Positions 41,716-50,931 of a stretch of DNA of 64,000 bases are shown one piece after another. A program made the position numbers and the translations under genes. The notes under the pieces are model-generated. The model saw only the letters and a program-made list of their open reading frames with translations, had not been told where the DNA came from and ran no database searches. Source of the stretch: an uncultured Collinsella sp. (GTDB lineage: Bacteria; Actinomycetota; Coriobacteriia; Coriobacteriales; Coriobacteriaceae); contig CABUTN010000002.1 of assembly GCA_902494565.1 (NCBI GenBank), positions 62,001 through 126,000 on the forward strand. The letters are read 5' to 3'. Each line of letters starts with the position of its first letter. Positions within the stretch are counted from its first letter, which is position 1.

Positions 41716-43392
41716 TTAGGCGAGCTCAGCGGTACCCAGATCGGCGTGTTTCTGCGGATCGACATAGAGGTGCTTGATGCGATCGGAGCCGGCGATGGTG
41801 TGCGTGTAGAACATCACCGGGATGACCGGGCAGTCGGCAGCGACCATTGCATCGGCCTCCTGCATTTTAGCGACGCGCTCTTCGTCGTCAACCGTGGTAC
41901 GGGCCTCATCGACCTTGGCGTCGAACTCGGGGTTGTTGTAACCAGAGCGGTTGTCGCCACCGAGGGAGTCGGAGTGGAACAGCGGATACAGGAAGTTGTC
42001 CATGATCGGGTAGTCAGCAATCCAACCCAGACGACCGAACTGATAGTTAAAGTTCTGATACTGCTCGAGCAGGGCAGACCACTCGGGGGTATCGGAGACA
42101 GCGGTAACGCCAACCTTGGCGAGGTCGCCGATGATGGACTCCATGATCTCCTTGTGGCCACCGTCCTGGTTGTAGGACAGAGTCACGTTAATGCCACGAT
42201 CGCCGTTAGCACCAGCGGGAGCAACCTTGTCGAGGTACTCGTTAGCCTTGTCGACGTCGTAGGCGCAGAACTCCCATGCGCCCTCCTTGTAGCCATCGAT
42301 GCCCGGAGGAACAATGCCGTCGGCAGGGGTACGGGTACCCTTGAAGATAGTCTTGCAGATGGCCTCACGGTTGATGGCCAGGGAGATACCCCTGCGCAGG
42401 TCGGCGTTGTTGAACGGCTCGGCCGTGTTGTTGCAGGTCAGGTAGTAGGTGGAAGGCTCGGAGCCGAGCAGCATGCGCTCGCCGTCACCCATGGTGTAGC
42501 CGTCCTTGGACACGCCGCGATCCTTCTTGGCGGCGTCGATCTGAGCAACGGGAACGTCGCAGACATCGAGGTTACCGGCCTGGAACTCCTTGTAAGCGGT
42601 CTCCATGTCCTTGATGACCTGGAAGTGGATGCCATCGATCTTGGCCTTGTCGCCATAGTAATCGTCGAACTTCTTGAGGTTGATCTCCTGACCATCCTCC
42701 CACTTGCCGTCCATCATGAACGGGCCGTTACCGACCGGTGCAAGGTAGAAGCTCTTGGCATCGGACTCGGCGCACTCGGGAACCGGGGCCAGAGCCGGGT
42801 GAGAGGCGACGAAGGGGAAGTCGGCGTAAGCGGAAGACAGCTTGACGACGAGGGTCTCATCGTCGGGGCAGGTAACACCGCTGAGTTCAGTAGCGTTACC
42901 GGCAAGCAGATCGTCATAGCCCTCGACCATGGAAAGGTGATAGGAGACCTCGGAAGGGCCATACTCGGTAGCGATGGCCGACTTGGTGTTGACCAGACGC
43001 TCCCAACCGAGCTTGAAAGACTTGGAGGTAACGTCGTCACCGTTGTGGAACTTGGCCTTCTTGATCTTGAAGGTAAACTCGGTGGCGTCGTCGTTGGCCT
43101 CAAAGGACTCGCAAGCCAGCGGAACGATCTCGCCCTTCTCGGCGTCATAAGAGGTCAGAGCGTCAAAGAGCTGGTACTCGACCTGAGTGCCCTGATCCTC
43201 CTGGACATTGTAGGGGTCGATGCAGACCGGGTTGTTGATGTAGAAGTTCAGCGTCGAACCGGACTCAGAACCGGAAGCGTCGCCGCCCTTCTTGCCGCAT
43301 GCGGCAAGAAAAGCCATGGAGCTCGCAGCGAGGGTGCCGCCAACAAAGGCGCGACGACCCATAACGGGCTGGTGGAACATAGAATCAGCCAT
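41716..43392 (-). CDS. oppA: oligopeptide-binding lipoprotein OppA
   Basis: 558-aa family-5 solute-binding protein. The signal has the twin-arginine run GRRAFVGGTLAAS and a lipobox FLAACGKK, so export through Tat followed by lipidation is likely. Family landmarks include YQLFDALTSYDAEKGEIVPL and PVGNGPFMMDGKWEDGQEINLKK. The ATG at 43392 is supported by AAGGAGG 5 nt upstream. A promoter (TTGCAA-N17-CATAAC, 43492-43520) precedes it. Peptide specificity cannot be read. Confidence 0.94.
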   Translation of the reverse strand: MADSMFHQPVMGRRAFVGGTLAASSMAFLAACGKKGGDASGSESGSTLNFYINNPVCIDPYNVQEDQGTQVEYQLFDALTSYDAEKGEIVPLACESFEANDDATEFTFKIKKAKFHNGDDVTSKSFKLGWERLVNTKSAIATEYGPSEVSYHLSMVEGYDDLLAGNATELSGVTCPDDETLVVKLSSAYADFPFVASHPALAPVPECAESDAKSFYLAPVGNGPFMMDGKWEDGQEINLKKFDDYYGDKAKIDGIHFQVIKDMETAYKEFQAGNLDVCDVPVAQIDAAKKDRGVSKDGYTMGDGERMLLGSEPSTYYLTCNNTAEPFNNADLRRGISLAINREAICKTIFKGTRTPADGIVPPGIDGYKEGAWEFCAYDVDKANEYLDKVAPAGANGDRGINVTLSYNQDGGHKEIMESIIGDLAKVGVTAVSDTPEWSALLEQYQNFNYQFGRLGWIADYPIMDNFLYPLFHSDSLGGDNRSGYNNPEFDAKVDEARTTVDDEERVAKMQEADAMVAADCPVIPVMFYTHTIAGSDRIKHLYVDPQKHADLGTAELA

Positions 43393-43491
43393 GCCATCCT
43401 CCTTATGAGATAGGACAAAGAAATGTTCAGTCGGACATATGTCGAGACAATCCGATCCGAACCATCAAAACGCCGCCCGCTGCTATGGCTG

Positions 43492-43520
43492 GTTATGCAC
43501 AACGGACCAACGTTTTGCAA
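43492..43520 (-). promoter_or_regulatory. candidate opp operon promoter
   Basis: Minus-strand TTGCAA (43515-43520), 17-nt spacer and CATAAC (43492-43497). The 100-nt leader before oppA shows no riboswitch fold that I recognise. Confidence 0.45.
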
Positions 43521-43638
43521 TACAGTAGCGCATTTTATGCACGATTTGGGGCTAATTCCGGTTAACGGTCGAGAATTTCTTTAGTTGGGCGAAGTATGTG
43601 GGGATATTTTGACTCTGTTACAAATATGTAAACAAAAA

Positions 43639-43660
43639 GGGTCCCGCACCTGCGAGACCC
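43639..43660 (-). terminator. secG terminator
   Basis: GGGTC/GACCC with inner CGCA/TGCG pairing, followed on the minus strand by TTTTTG, 25 nt past secG. Confidence 0.85.
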
Positions 43661-43685
43661 ATTGCAAACGTATATACGCCGATGC

Positions 43686-43940
43686 TTAGTAGCCGACGAT
43701 GCCCTGCGGGAAGAAGAACATGCACAGGACGACGCACACGGCAAAAACAACGGCCATAATTACCGTCAGGCGATCGAGGTTCTGCTCCATGACGCCCGTG
43801 GCAGAGCTGGAGTTATACAGCGAGCTAGCGATCATATCCGAAACGCCGGTGCCCTTACCGGAATGCATCAGGACGAGAATCGTCAGCGCCACGGCAGAGA
43901 CAGCCCAAACGACAAACAGAAGAATCTGGAACGGACCCAT
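43686..43940 (-). CDS. secG: preprotein translocase subunit SecG
   Basis: 84-aa membrane protein with two helices (residues 5-25 and 60-80) joined by a Gly/Ser-rich cytoplasmic loop, HSGKGTGVSDMIASSLYNSSSATG, as in SecG. It assists SecYEG in protein export. It lies 164 nt past gpmI, separated by a terminator. The tpiA-secG neighbourhood is common in Actinobacteria; here gpmI stands between. Confidence 0.9.
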   Translation of the reverse strand: MGPFQILLFVVWAVSAVALTILVLMHSGKGTGVSDMIASSLYNSSSATGVMEQNLDRLTVIMAVVFAVCVVLCMFFFPQGIVGY

Positions 43941-44049
43941 AGATAAGCTCCTTAATAGAACAGTTCAAACTCCAGTACTGTACCACAATCCCCCGCTCTC
44001 CCCTACCTGCCACTCAAGGACGGGGTGGAAATGGCAGAAATACCAAAAA

Positions 44050-44077
44050 GGGGGTTGTCCGGTTGTGGACAACCCCC
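44050..44077 (-). terminator. terminator of the glycolytic operon after gpmI
   Basis: Perfect GGGGGTTGTCC/GGACAACCCCC 11-bp stem, TTTTT on the minus strand. Confidence 0.9.
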
Positions 44078-44104
44078 TTACTAGAAAACGGTATTTGTTT
44101 TCTC

Positions 44105-45658
44105 TTAGGCCTCGGTGGCGAGCACGCGGCCCGTCATCTCGGCGGAAGGCTCAATACCAGCCATGGTGAGCATGGTCGGAGCGATATCGGAAAGACGGCC
44201 GTCCTCGATACCGGTGAGCTGTGCCTTCTCATCAACGATGATGAACGGCACGCGGTTGGTGGTGTGAGCCGTAAACGGATGCTTGGAACCGTCGGAAGCA
44301 ACGTCAAACATGTGATCGGCGTTGCCGTGGTCGGCGGTAATCAGTGCAAAGCCGCCCTTGGCGAGAATCGCCGGGACAACCTTGGACAGGGCATCGTCAA
44401 CAGCCTCGACAGCCTTAACGGCAGCGTCGAAGACACCGGTGTGACCAACCATGTCGCAGTTCGCGAAGTTCACGATGTAGAAATCAGCGCGATCCTCGTT
44501 GATGGCGGCGACGAGCTTCTCGGTAACCTCGGGAGCGCTCATCTCGGGCTGCAGATCGTAGGTAGCAACCTTGGGGGAAGCGACGAGCACGCGCTCCTCG
44601 CCCTCCTTGGGCTCCTCGATGCCACCGTTGAGGAAGAACGTCACGTGGGCGTACTTCTCGGTCTCGGCAGTGTGCAGCTGCTTCAGGCCATTGGCGGCGA
44701 TAACGTCGGCCAGGACGTTCTCGGGGAACGTCTTGGGGAAGGCGACCTCGACGTCAAACGTCGGATCGTACTCGGTCATCGTCACAAAGTGCGAAAGCTT
44801 GATCTGCTCGCGCTCAAAGCCGTCGAACTCCTTGTCCGTGAACACGCGGGTCATCTGACGAGCGCGGTCGGGACGGAAGTTGAAGAAGATGGCCGCGTCG
44901 CCCTCGTGAATGCCCTCGTTGTGGGCAGCGAAGGGCTCGACGAACTCGTCGCCGCGCGGGTCCTTCTCGTAGTAGGCCTTGATACCGGCAACGGGGTCGA
45001 CATCGGCATCGGACGCGTTGACCATGACGTCGTAGGCGCGCTGGATGCGCTCCCAACGGTTGTCGCGGTCCATTGCCCAATAACGACCCGAGACGGTGGC
45101 AACGCGAGCGTCGCAACCGGTCTCCTCGGAAATCTTGGCCAGGAAGGCGCAGAACTCGCTCATGTAGCCAGCACCGGACTGCGGGTCGACGTCGCGGCCA
45201 TCCATGAAGGCGTGGACACGAACGGTCTTGACGCCATGCTCGGCAGCCATCTTGACCAGAGCCTCAACGTGGTTCATATGAGAATGAACACCGCCAGGGC
45301 TCATAAGGCCCATGAGGTGGAGAGTCTTGCCGTCAGCCTTGACATCGTCCATAGCCTTGACAAAAACCTCGTTCTTGGCGATGGAGCCGTCCTTGATGGC
45401 ATTGTTGATGCGCGAAAGCTCCTGGAACACGATGCGGCCGGCACCGATGTTGAGGTGACCCACCTCGGAGTTGCCCATCTGGCCGTCGGGAAGGCCCACG
45501 TCCTCGCCCGAAGCGCCGAGCGTGGTGTGGGGGTACTTCTCGTACAGGCTATCAAGGAAGGGCGTCTTGGCAGCGGCGACGGCGTTCTCGCCATCGGCCG
45601 GAGCAAGGCCGCAACCATCCATGATGATCAGGAGTGCAGGAAGATGACGTTGTGCCAT
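44105..45658 (-). CDS. gpmI: 2,3-bisphosphoglycerate-independent phosphoglycerate mutase
   Basis: 517-aa Mn-dependent mutase interconverting 3- and 2-phosphoglycerate. LIIMDGCGLAPADGENA carries the first metal Asp, QMGNSEVGHLNIGAG the catalytic Ser, HAFMDGRDVDPQSG and NFRPDRARQMTRVF substrate contacts, and NCDMVGHTG with TADHGNADHMF the remaining metal ligands. Begins 5 nt after tpiA. Clearly the alkaline-phosphatase-type enzyme, not GpmA. Confidence 0.97.
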   Translation of the reverse strand: MAQRHLPALLIIMDGCGLAPADGENAVAAAKTPFLDSLYEKYPHTTLGASGEDVGLPDGQMGNSEVGHLNIGAGRIVFQELSRINNAIKDGSIAKNEVFVKAMDDVKADGKTLHLMGLMSPGGVHSHMNHVEALVKMAAEHGVKTVRVHAFMDGRDVDPQSGAGYMSEFCAFLAKISEETGCDARVATVSGRYWAMDRDNRWERIQRAYDVMVNASDADVDPVAGIKAYYEKDPRGDEFVEPFAAHNEGIHEGDAAIFFNFRPDRARQMTRVFTDKEFDGFEREQIKLSHFVTMTEYDPTFDVEVAFPKTFPENVLADVIAANGLKQLHTAETEKYAHVTFFLNGGIEEPKEGEERVLVASPKVATYDLQPEMSAPEVTEKLVAAINEDRADFYIVNFANCDMVGHTGVFDAAVKAVEAVDDALSKVVPAILAKGGFALITADHGNADHMFDVASDGSKHPFTAHTTNRVPFIIVDEKAQLTGIEDGRLSDIAPTMLTMAGIEPSAEMTGRVLATEA

Positions 45659-45663
45659 ATGTC

Positions 45664-46431
45664 CTACTCGCCTGCCTTGACGACCATAGAGGCGAAGTCG
45701 GCAGCCTTGAGCGAAGCGCCGCCCACGAGGGCGCCGTCAACGTCGGGCTTGGCGACGAGCTCGGCGATGTTGCCGGGCTTGGCGGAACCGCCATACAGCA
45801 CGCGGATGCCGTTGGCGAGCTCCTCGCCGAACATCTCCTTGAGGGTCTCACGGATAGCGCCGCAGACCTCCTGAGCGTCCTCGGCGGTAGCGGTCTTGCC
45901 TGTGCCGATGGCCCAGATGGGCTCGTAGGCGACGACGACCTGCTTGGGGCAGGTGATCTCAAGGCCAGCAAGGCCAGCCTTGACCTGGTTCACGACGTGC
46001 TCGACATAGGTGCCAGCCTCGCGGACCTCGAGGGACTCGCCGCAGCAGAAGACGGGAACAAGACCGGCGGAAACGAGAGCCTTAGCCTTCTTGTTCTGAT
46101 CCTCGTCGGTCTCGTGGAAGTAGTCGCGACGCTCGGAGTGACCGATGATGCAGTAGGTGCAGCCAGCGGACTTGAGCATGTCGCAAGAAGACTCACCGGT
46201 GAAGGCACCCTTGGCCTCCCAGTACACGTTCTGTGCACCGAGGGCGATGGGGGCAGCCTGAATGCGGTCATGAACCGTGGTGATGTCGATGGTCGGAGGG
46301 CAGACGAGCACCTCGACGCCAGCCGGAACCTCGGGCAGAGCCTGAGCCAGCTCGTCGGCGAGCTTGGCGGCCTCGGCGACGTCGTTGTTCATCTTCCAGT
46401 TACCAGCGATAAGAAGGGTGCGATTAGGCAT
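45664..46431 (-). CDS. tpiA: triosephosphate isomerase
   Basis: 255-aa TIM-barrel enzyme interconverting DHAP and glyceraldehyde-3-P. GNWKMN holds the catalytic Lys, IIGHSERR the His, VAYEPIWAIGTGKTA the Glu, and LYGGSAKPGN and GALVGGASL the phosphate loops. The ATG at 46431 overlaps the 3' end of pgk by 8 nt, so translation is coupled; longer starts would run further into pgk. Confidence 0.97.
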   Translation of the reverse strand: MPNRTLLIAGNWKMNNDVAEAAKLADELAQALPEVPAGVEVLVCPPTIDITTVHDRIQAAPIALGAQNVYWEAKGAFTGESSCDMLKSAGCTYCIIGHSERRDYFHETDEDQNKKAKALVSAGLVPVFCCGESLEVREAGTYVEHVVNQVKAGLAGLEITCPKQVVVAYEPIWAIGTGKTATAEDAQEVCGAIRETLKEMFGEELANGIRVLYGGSAKPGNIAELVAKPDVDGALVGGASLKAADFASMVVKAGE

Positions 46432-47614
46432 CGAGAAGCGCCTCCACTCCGGGCAGGGCCTTACCCTCGACGAGCTCCATGGAAGCGCCACCACCGGTAG
46501 AGATCCAGCTCATCTTGTCGGCCAGGTTGAACTTGTTGACAGCTGCGACAGAGTCACCACCGCCGATGATCGAGGTGCAGTCAGCCTCGGCGACAGCCTC
46601 GGCGATAGCCTGGGTGCCGTGAGCAAAGTTGTCAAACTCGAAGACGCCCATGGGGCCGTTCCAGAACACGGTCTTGGCGCCCTTGACAGCCTCGGCATAG
46701 AGCTCCTCGGTCTTGGGACCGATGTCCATACCCTCACGATCGTCGGGGATAGCGTCGGAAGCAACAACCTCGGGGACAGCGTCCTCGCCAAAGTGATCGG
46801 CAACACGGTTGTCGATGGGGAGTAGGATCTTGACACCCTTCTCCTCGGCCTTCTTGAGCATCTCGCCGGCGCGCTCGACCCAGTCCTCTTCCTTGAGGGA
46901 CTGACCAACGGACAGGCCCTGAGCCAGGAAGAAGGTGTAGGCCATGCCGCCACCGATGATCAGGGTGTCAGCGGAGTCGATGAGGTGATCGAGAACGCCG
47001 ATCTTGGAGGAAACCTTGGAACCGCCGACGATGGCGACGAAGGGGCGCTCGGGCTCGGCGAAGATGCCGGTCAGCGTGTCGACCTCCTTCTCGAGCAAGA
47101 AGCCGGCGACGGCAGGCAGGTAAGCGGCGGGGCCCACGACGGAACCCTGGGCGCGGTGAGCGGTGCCGAAGGCATCGAGAACGAAGACGTCACCATAGGA
47201 AGCGAGCTTCTTGGCGATCTCGGGATCGTTCTTCTTCTCACGCTTGTCAAAACGGACGTTCTCGAGAACGAGGACCTTACCCGGCTCGACGGCGGCGACA
47301 GCCTCAGCAGCCTTCTCGCCGTAGGTGTCAGCGACAAAGGCAACGTCGAGACCAGAGAGCTCAGCGAGCTTCTTGGCGACGGGCTCGAGGGACAGCTCGG
47401 GCTGGAAGCCGGTGCCCTCGGGACGGCCGAGGTGGCTCATGAGGATGACGCGAGCGTTGTGCTCAACGAGGTAGTTGATGGTGGGCAGGGCAGCCTTGAT
47501 ACGGGTGGTGTCGCCAACGACGCCATCCTTGATAGGCACGTTAAAGTCAACGCGGACGAGAACGCGCTTTCCGTCGACATCGATGTCGCGGACGGTCTTC
47601 TTGGTAAAGGCCAT
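46424..47614 (-). CDS. pgk: phosphoglycerate kinase
   Basis: 396-aa Pgk making ATP from 1,3-bisphosphoglycerate. RVLVRVDFNVPIKDG, LMSHLGRPEG, the C-terminal nucleotide-site segment IIGGGDSVAAVNKF and WISTGGGASMELVEGKALPG are diagnostic. The start at 47614 gives the canonical MAFTKKTVRDID. Preceded by the gap terminator at 47674-47717, so expression may depend on readthrough or its own promoter. Overlaps tpiA. Confidence 0.97.
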   Translation of the reverse strand: MAFTKKTVRDIDVDGKRVLVRVDFNVPIKDGVVGDTTRIKAALPTINYLVEHNARVILMSHLGRPEGTGFQPELSLEPVAKKLAELSGLDVAFVADTYGEKAAEAVAAVEPGKVLVLENVRFDKREKKNDPEIAKKLASYGDVFVLDAFGTAHRAQGSVVGPAAYLPAVAGFLLEKEVDTLTGIFAEPERPFVAIVGGSKVSSKIGVLDHLIDSADTLIIGGGMAYTFFLAQGLSVGQSLKEEDWVERAGEMLKKAEEKGVKILLPIDNRVADHFGEDAVPEVVASDAIPDDREGMDIGPKTEELYAEAVKGAKTVFWNGPMGVFEFDNFAHGTQAIAEAVAEADCTSIIGGGDSVAAVNKFNLADKMSWISTGGGASMELVEGKALPGVEALLDA

Positions 47615-47673
47615 GTTTGCTTCTACCTTTCGTACGTGTCTGCCTCCCATTACGGCAGACGATTTCTTATAAA

Positions 47674-47717
47674 AAGGGCGCGACCCTAGGGTGTAAGCCC
47701 TATAAGGCCGCGCCCTT
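47674..47717 (-). terminator. stem-loop terminator between gap and pgk
   Basis: AAGGGCGCG/CGCGCCCTT stem with an inner CCCTAGGG palindrome; TTTTTATAAG follows on the minus strand. It lies 38 nt past gap and 60 nt before pgk, so it likely makes gap transcript more abundant than pgk-tpiA-gpmI. Confidence 0.8.
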
Positions 47718-47754
47718 CTTTAGACGCTCAACGAGCTATTCGCTAAAAGCTAAA

Positions 47755-48780
47755 TTAAGCAACGAACTTCTCGAAGTACTTGATGGTGCGGACCATCTGA
47801 GAGGTGTAGGAGTTCTCGTTGTCGTACCAAGAGGTGACCTGAACGAGGGTCTGGCCGTTGCCGAGGTCAGAGCACATGGTCTGAGTGGCGTCGAAGATGG
47901 AGCCGTGGGTCTCGCCGACGATGTCGCGGGAGACGATCTGGTCCTCGTTGTAGGCGAAGGTCTCGGGGATGGTCTCGGCGTAGGCCTTCATGGCAGCGTT
48001 GACCTCGTCGACGGTGACCTTCTTGTCAACGACGGCGTAGAGGTTGGTCAGCGAGCCGGTCGGCGTCGGGACGCGCTGGGCGGCACCGATGAGCTTGCCG
48101 TTGAGCTCGGGGAGAACCAGGCCGATGGCCTTGGCAGCGCCCGTGGTGTTCGGGACGATGTTCTCGGAGCAGGCGCGGGAGCGACGGAAGTTGCCCTTGC
48201 GCTGCGGGCCGTCGAGCGGCATCTGGTCGCCGGTGAAGGCGTGGATGGTGGTCATGATGCCGGACACGATGGGAGCGAAGTCGTTCAGACCCTTGGCCAT
48301 CGGGGCGAGGCAGTTGGTGGTGCAGGAAGCAGCGGAGATGATGTTGTCCTCAGCGGTCAGCGTCTCATGGTTGACGTTGTACACGATGGTGGGCAGATCG
48401 CTGCCGGCCGGAGCGGAGATGACGACCTTCTTGGCGCCAGCGTTGATGTGGGCCTGAGCCTTAGCCTTGCTGGTGTAGAAGCCGGTGCACTCGAGAACGA
48501 CGTCGACGTCAAGGTCGCCCCAAGGCAGGTTGTTGGCGTCGGCCTCCTTGTAGATCTTGATCTCCTTGCCGTCAACGGTGATGGAATCCTCGCCAGCAAC
48601 GACCTCGTGATCGCGAGCGTAGTTGCCCTGCGTGGAGTCGTACTTCAGCAGGTAAGCGAGCATATCGGGAGAGGTGAGGTCGTTGATAGCGACGATCTCG
48701 GAGCCCTCATGACCGAACATCTGACGGAAAGCCAGACGACCGATGCGACCGAAGCCGTTAATAGCAACCTTTACTGCCAT
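47755..48780 (-). CDS. gap: glyceraldehyde-3-phosphate dehydrogenase
   Basis: 341-aa GAPDH. INGFGRIGRLAFRQMF is the NAD motif, ISAASCTTNCLAPMAKGLND contains the catalytic Cys, and RVPTPTGSLTNLYAVV and SWYDNENSYTSQMVRT the phosphate and C-terminal contacts. ATG at 48780 with AAAGGAGA upstream. An AT-rich leader with a TATATT -10 box (48853-48858) and a palindrome at 48915-48928 precedes it. Confidence 0.97.
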   Translation of the reverse strand: MAVKVAINGFGRIGRLAFRQMFGHEGSEIVAINDLTSPDMLAYLLKYDSTQGNYARDHEVVAGEDSITVDGKEIKIYKEADANNLPWGDLDVDVVLECTGFYTSKAKAQAHINAGAKKVVISAPAGSDLPTIVYNVNHETLTAEDNIISAASCTTNCLAPMAKGLNDFAPIVSGIMTTIHAFTGDQMPLDGPQRKGNFRRSRACSENIVPNTTGAAKAIGLVLPELNGKLIGAAQRVPTPTGSLTNLYAVVDKKVTVDEVNAAMKAYAETIPETFAYNEDQIVSRDIVGETHGSIFDATQTMCSDLGNGQTLVQVTSWYDNENSYTSQMVRTIKYFEKFVA

Positions 48781-48852
48781 TGTGTCTCCTTTCGTAAGGC
48801 CCCCGCGAGCTACAGCGCCCGCCGTTGAGGCCCACAAACTAACCACTCGCCT

Positions 48853-48928
48853 AATATACCTTTTTTTTGACTTGAATTTCACGAGAATGCTCGAAATTGA
48901 AAATCAAATTTACGTTAAAACGTTTTAA
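48853..48928 (-). promoter_or_regulatory. gap promoter region with 14-bp palindrome
   Basis: TATATT at 48853-48858 is a good -10 box though no clear -35 is seen. TTAAAACGTTTTAA (48915-48928) is a perfect palindrome centred about 65 bp upstream of it, in the position of an activator or repressor site. Which protein binds is unknown. Confidence 0.5.
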
Positions 48929-48973
48929 AGACTAAAATAGCAGCTAAATCCGTATATAAGTCGATACTTCAAA

Positions 48974-49903
48974 CTACCTGTTTGCTTCAATGAGCTTTTC
49001 AAGCCTCAAAACGCGATGGTACAGGGCAGACTTCGACAAGGGAGGGTCAGCCATCTCCCCCAAATCACGCAACGACAGATCGGGATAGCGCTCGCGCAGG
49101 TCGCAAAAGACCGCCAAGGCATCCGGAAGCGCATCGCGAAGGCCACGCTGCTCGAGCTCATCGATAAGCGCAAGCTGATGTTGGGCAGCACCGGCGCTTC
49201 TGGTCTGGTTGGCGAGCTCGGCATTCACGCGACGGTTCACATCGTTCTTAACCAACTTGACCGCGCGCGCCTCCTCAATCTCGGCAACGCTGCGCTTGGC
49301 ACCAATCAGCTTTAATAGATGCTCGATTTCCTCGGCGCTCTTAATGTACACGGCATATGACCCCCGCCGTGCATTAACACGAGCATGGACCCCAATCTGC
49401 TCCAACAGATCGCAAAGTCCCTTGGCATATTGCTCGCCCTGCACAGCGATCTCCAAATGAAAATCGCCGCGTGGATCGGCCACGAAGCCGCCCGCGATGA
49501 GCGCGCCGCGGATATAGGCAAGTCTACAGCAAGGACGGGCGACAATGTGACGCGGCACACCTGCGACGAGCCCTCCCCTACGGTCGAGAATGCCCAGCAG
49601 CACCAGAGCCTTATCCAAATCGGGCTGATCAGGCAAGGTGATGAGGTAGTTTCGAACCTTATGCAAGACAGATTTGCGGACGGTGAACTCCGTTTTGAGC
49701 TTAAGGATACGATGCGTCAGCGTGATCATCGTGCGCGCGACGGCTCCCGTCTCAGTCGCAACCGTCAAACGATACCGCCCAGAGCCGGTAAGCGAGAGCG
49801 TACCACTCACACGCGTGAGGGCGGCAAGCGTCGACAAGTCGCAGTATTCACATTCGGGTTCGCAGCGCGCAAGCTCGTCGCGCACCTCAGCGGTAAACGA
49901 CAT
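48974..49903 (-). CDS. whiA: WhiA, DNA-binding division/sporulation regulator homolog
   Basis: 309-aa WhiA. The N-terminal two thirds resemble a LAGLIDADG homing endonuclease fold without activity: FTAEVRDELARCEP, then RPCCRLAYIRGALIAGGFVADPRGDFHLEI. The C-terminal helix-turn-helix is LPDALAVFCDLRERYPDLSLRDLGEMADPPLSKSALYHR. Linked to cell division control in Gram-positives. Starts 6 nt after rapZ; yvcK, usually between them, is missing. Confidence 0.95.
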   Translation of the reverse strand: MSFTAEVRDELARCEPECEYCDLSTLAALTRVSGTLSLTGSGRYRLTVATETGAVARTMITLTHRILKLKTEFTVRKSVLHKVRNYLITLPDQPDLDKALVLLGILDRRGGLVAGVPRHIVARPCCRLAYIRGALIAGGFVADPRGDFHLEIAVQGEQYAKGLCDLLEQIGVHARVNARRGSYAVYIKSAEEIEHLLKLIGAKRSVAEIEEARAVKLVKNDVNRRVNAELANQTRSAGAAQHQLALIDELEQRGLRDALPDALAVFCDLRERYPDLSLRDLGEMADPPLSKSALYHRVLRLEKLIEANR

Positions 49904-49909
49904 GCAGGC

Positions 49910-50812
49910 CTATGCCTTCGTGTTGGCGCGCGACAGGTCGCGGTGGGAGATGCTCACATGATACTGAGCGCCTTCCAGGTAACGGGCCGTGGCCTCGGCA
50001 ATGGCAACGCTGCGGTGCTGGCCGCCCGTGCAGCCGATGGCGATAGAAAGCTGCGGCTTACCCTCCGCGATATAACCGGGCATGACCGTATCGAGCAGCT
50101 GTGTCCAAGCCTTCCAAAACTCCTGCGTCTTGGGATGGTCCAGAACAAAATCGGAGACCTTTTTATCGAGACCGGTCATCGTGCGCATCTCGGGATCGTA
50201 GAACGGATTGGGCAGGAAGCGGACGTCGATCATAATATCCGCTTCGACGGGCATGCCGTGCTTAAAGCCAAACGAGAACACGTGGACATCCATAAGCTGC
50301 TGGTCGGACAGCTCGGAAAATGCCATACGCAGCTTGTTGCGCAGCGCAGAGGTACGCAGACGGCTCGTGTCGATAATCATATCGGCTCGGTCGCGCACGC
50401 CCTGCAGCTGAAGGCGCTCGCGCTGAATGGCATCGGCCGTAGTCTCCCCCGGCTTGGCAATGGGATGACGGCGGCGATTTTCGCTGTAGCGACGAATCAG
50501 CACCTCGTCAGAAGCCTCCAGGAACACGATGTCGCAGCTCATCTCGCGCTCTTCGAGAGCGGCGACCGCATCGAGCAACTCGTCAAACAGTCCCTGGCTA
50601 CGCAAATCGCAGGTGACGGCGAGATGCCTGCCCACGCCCGTATTGATGCCGACGAGCTCGGCAAGCTGGGCGATGAGACGCGGAGGCAGGTTATCGATGC
50701 AAAAATAGCCCATGTCCTCGAACACGTGCATGGCCTGTGTGCGGCCTGATCCGGACATTCCGGTGATGATGACGATATCGGGGATGCGCTCCGAGCGCTC
50801 CGCCGCATCCAT
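49910..50812 (-). CDS. rapZ: RapZ/YvcJ-family P-loop nucleotide-binding protein
   Basis: 300-aa protein with an N-terminal P-loop (TGMSGSGRTQAMHVFEDMG, Arg instead of Lys) and the C-terminal domain with FSFGFKHGMPVEADIMIDVRFLPNPFY and IGCTGGQHRSVAIAE. In E. coli RapZ controls glucosamine-6-P synthase through small RNA binding; the role in Actinobacteria is less clear. I chose the ATG at 50812 for the GGGAG site 5 nt upstream. Its location next to the nan genes, which make amino-sugar phosphates, is suggestive only. Confidence 0.94.
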   Translation of the reverse strand: MDAAERSERIPDIVIITGMSGSGRTQAMHVFEDMGYFCIDNLPPRLIAQLAELVGINTGVGRHLAVTCDLRSQGLFDELLDAVAALEEREMSCDIVFLEASDEVLIRRYSENRRRHPIAKPGETTADAIQRERLQLQGVRDRADMIIDTSRLRTSALRNKLRMAFSELSDQQLMDVHVFSFGFKHGMPVEADIMIDVRFLPNPFYDPEMRTMTGLDKKVSDFVLDHPKTQEFWKAWTQLLDTVMPGYIAEGKPQLSIAIGCTGGQHRSVAIAEATARYLEGAQYHVSISHRDLSRANTKA

Positions 50813-50850
50813 GGCATCTCCCTTTTGCATGTGTTGCCTCCCGAAAACAA

Positions 50851-50880
50851 GCGCGGGACCCAGCAACCCGGATCCCGCGC
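50851..50880 (-). terminator. terminator after nanE
   Basis: GCGCGGGA/TCCCGCGC stem; TTGTTTTC follows on the minus strand. It ends the nan transcript 51 nt past nanE. Confidence 0.8.
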
Positions 50881-50931
50881 GGTCAATTGCCTATATTGAG
50901 TATACCGCCCCGAGCGGATACGAGGCCTGTC

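Noticed and set aside
41746..45874. Long plus-strand frames opposite oppA and gpmI
   Set aside because: Same explanation: complementary-strand shadows of well supported genes.
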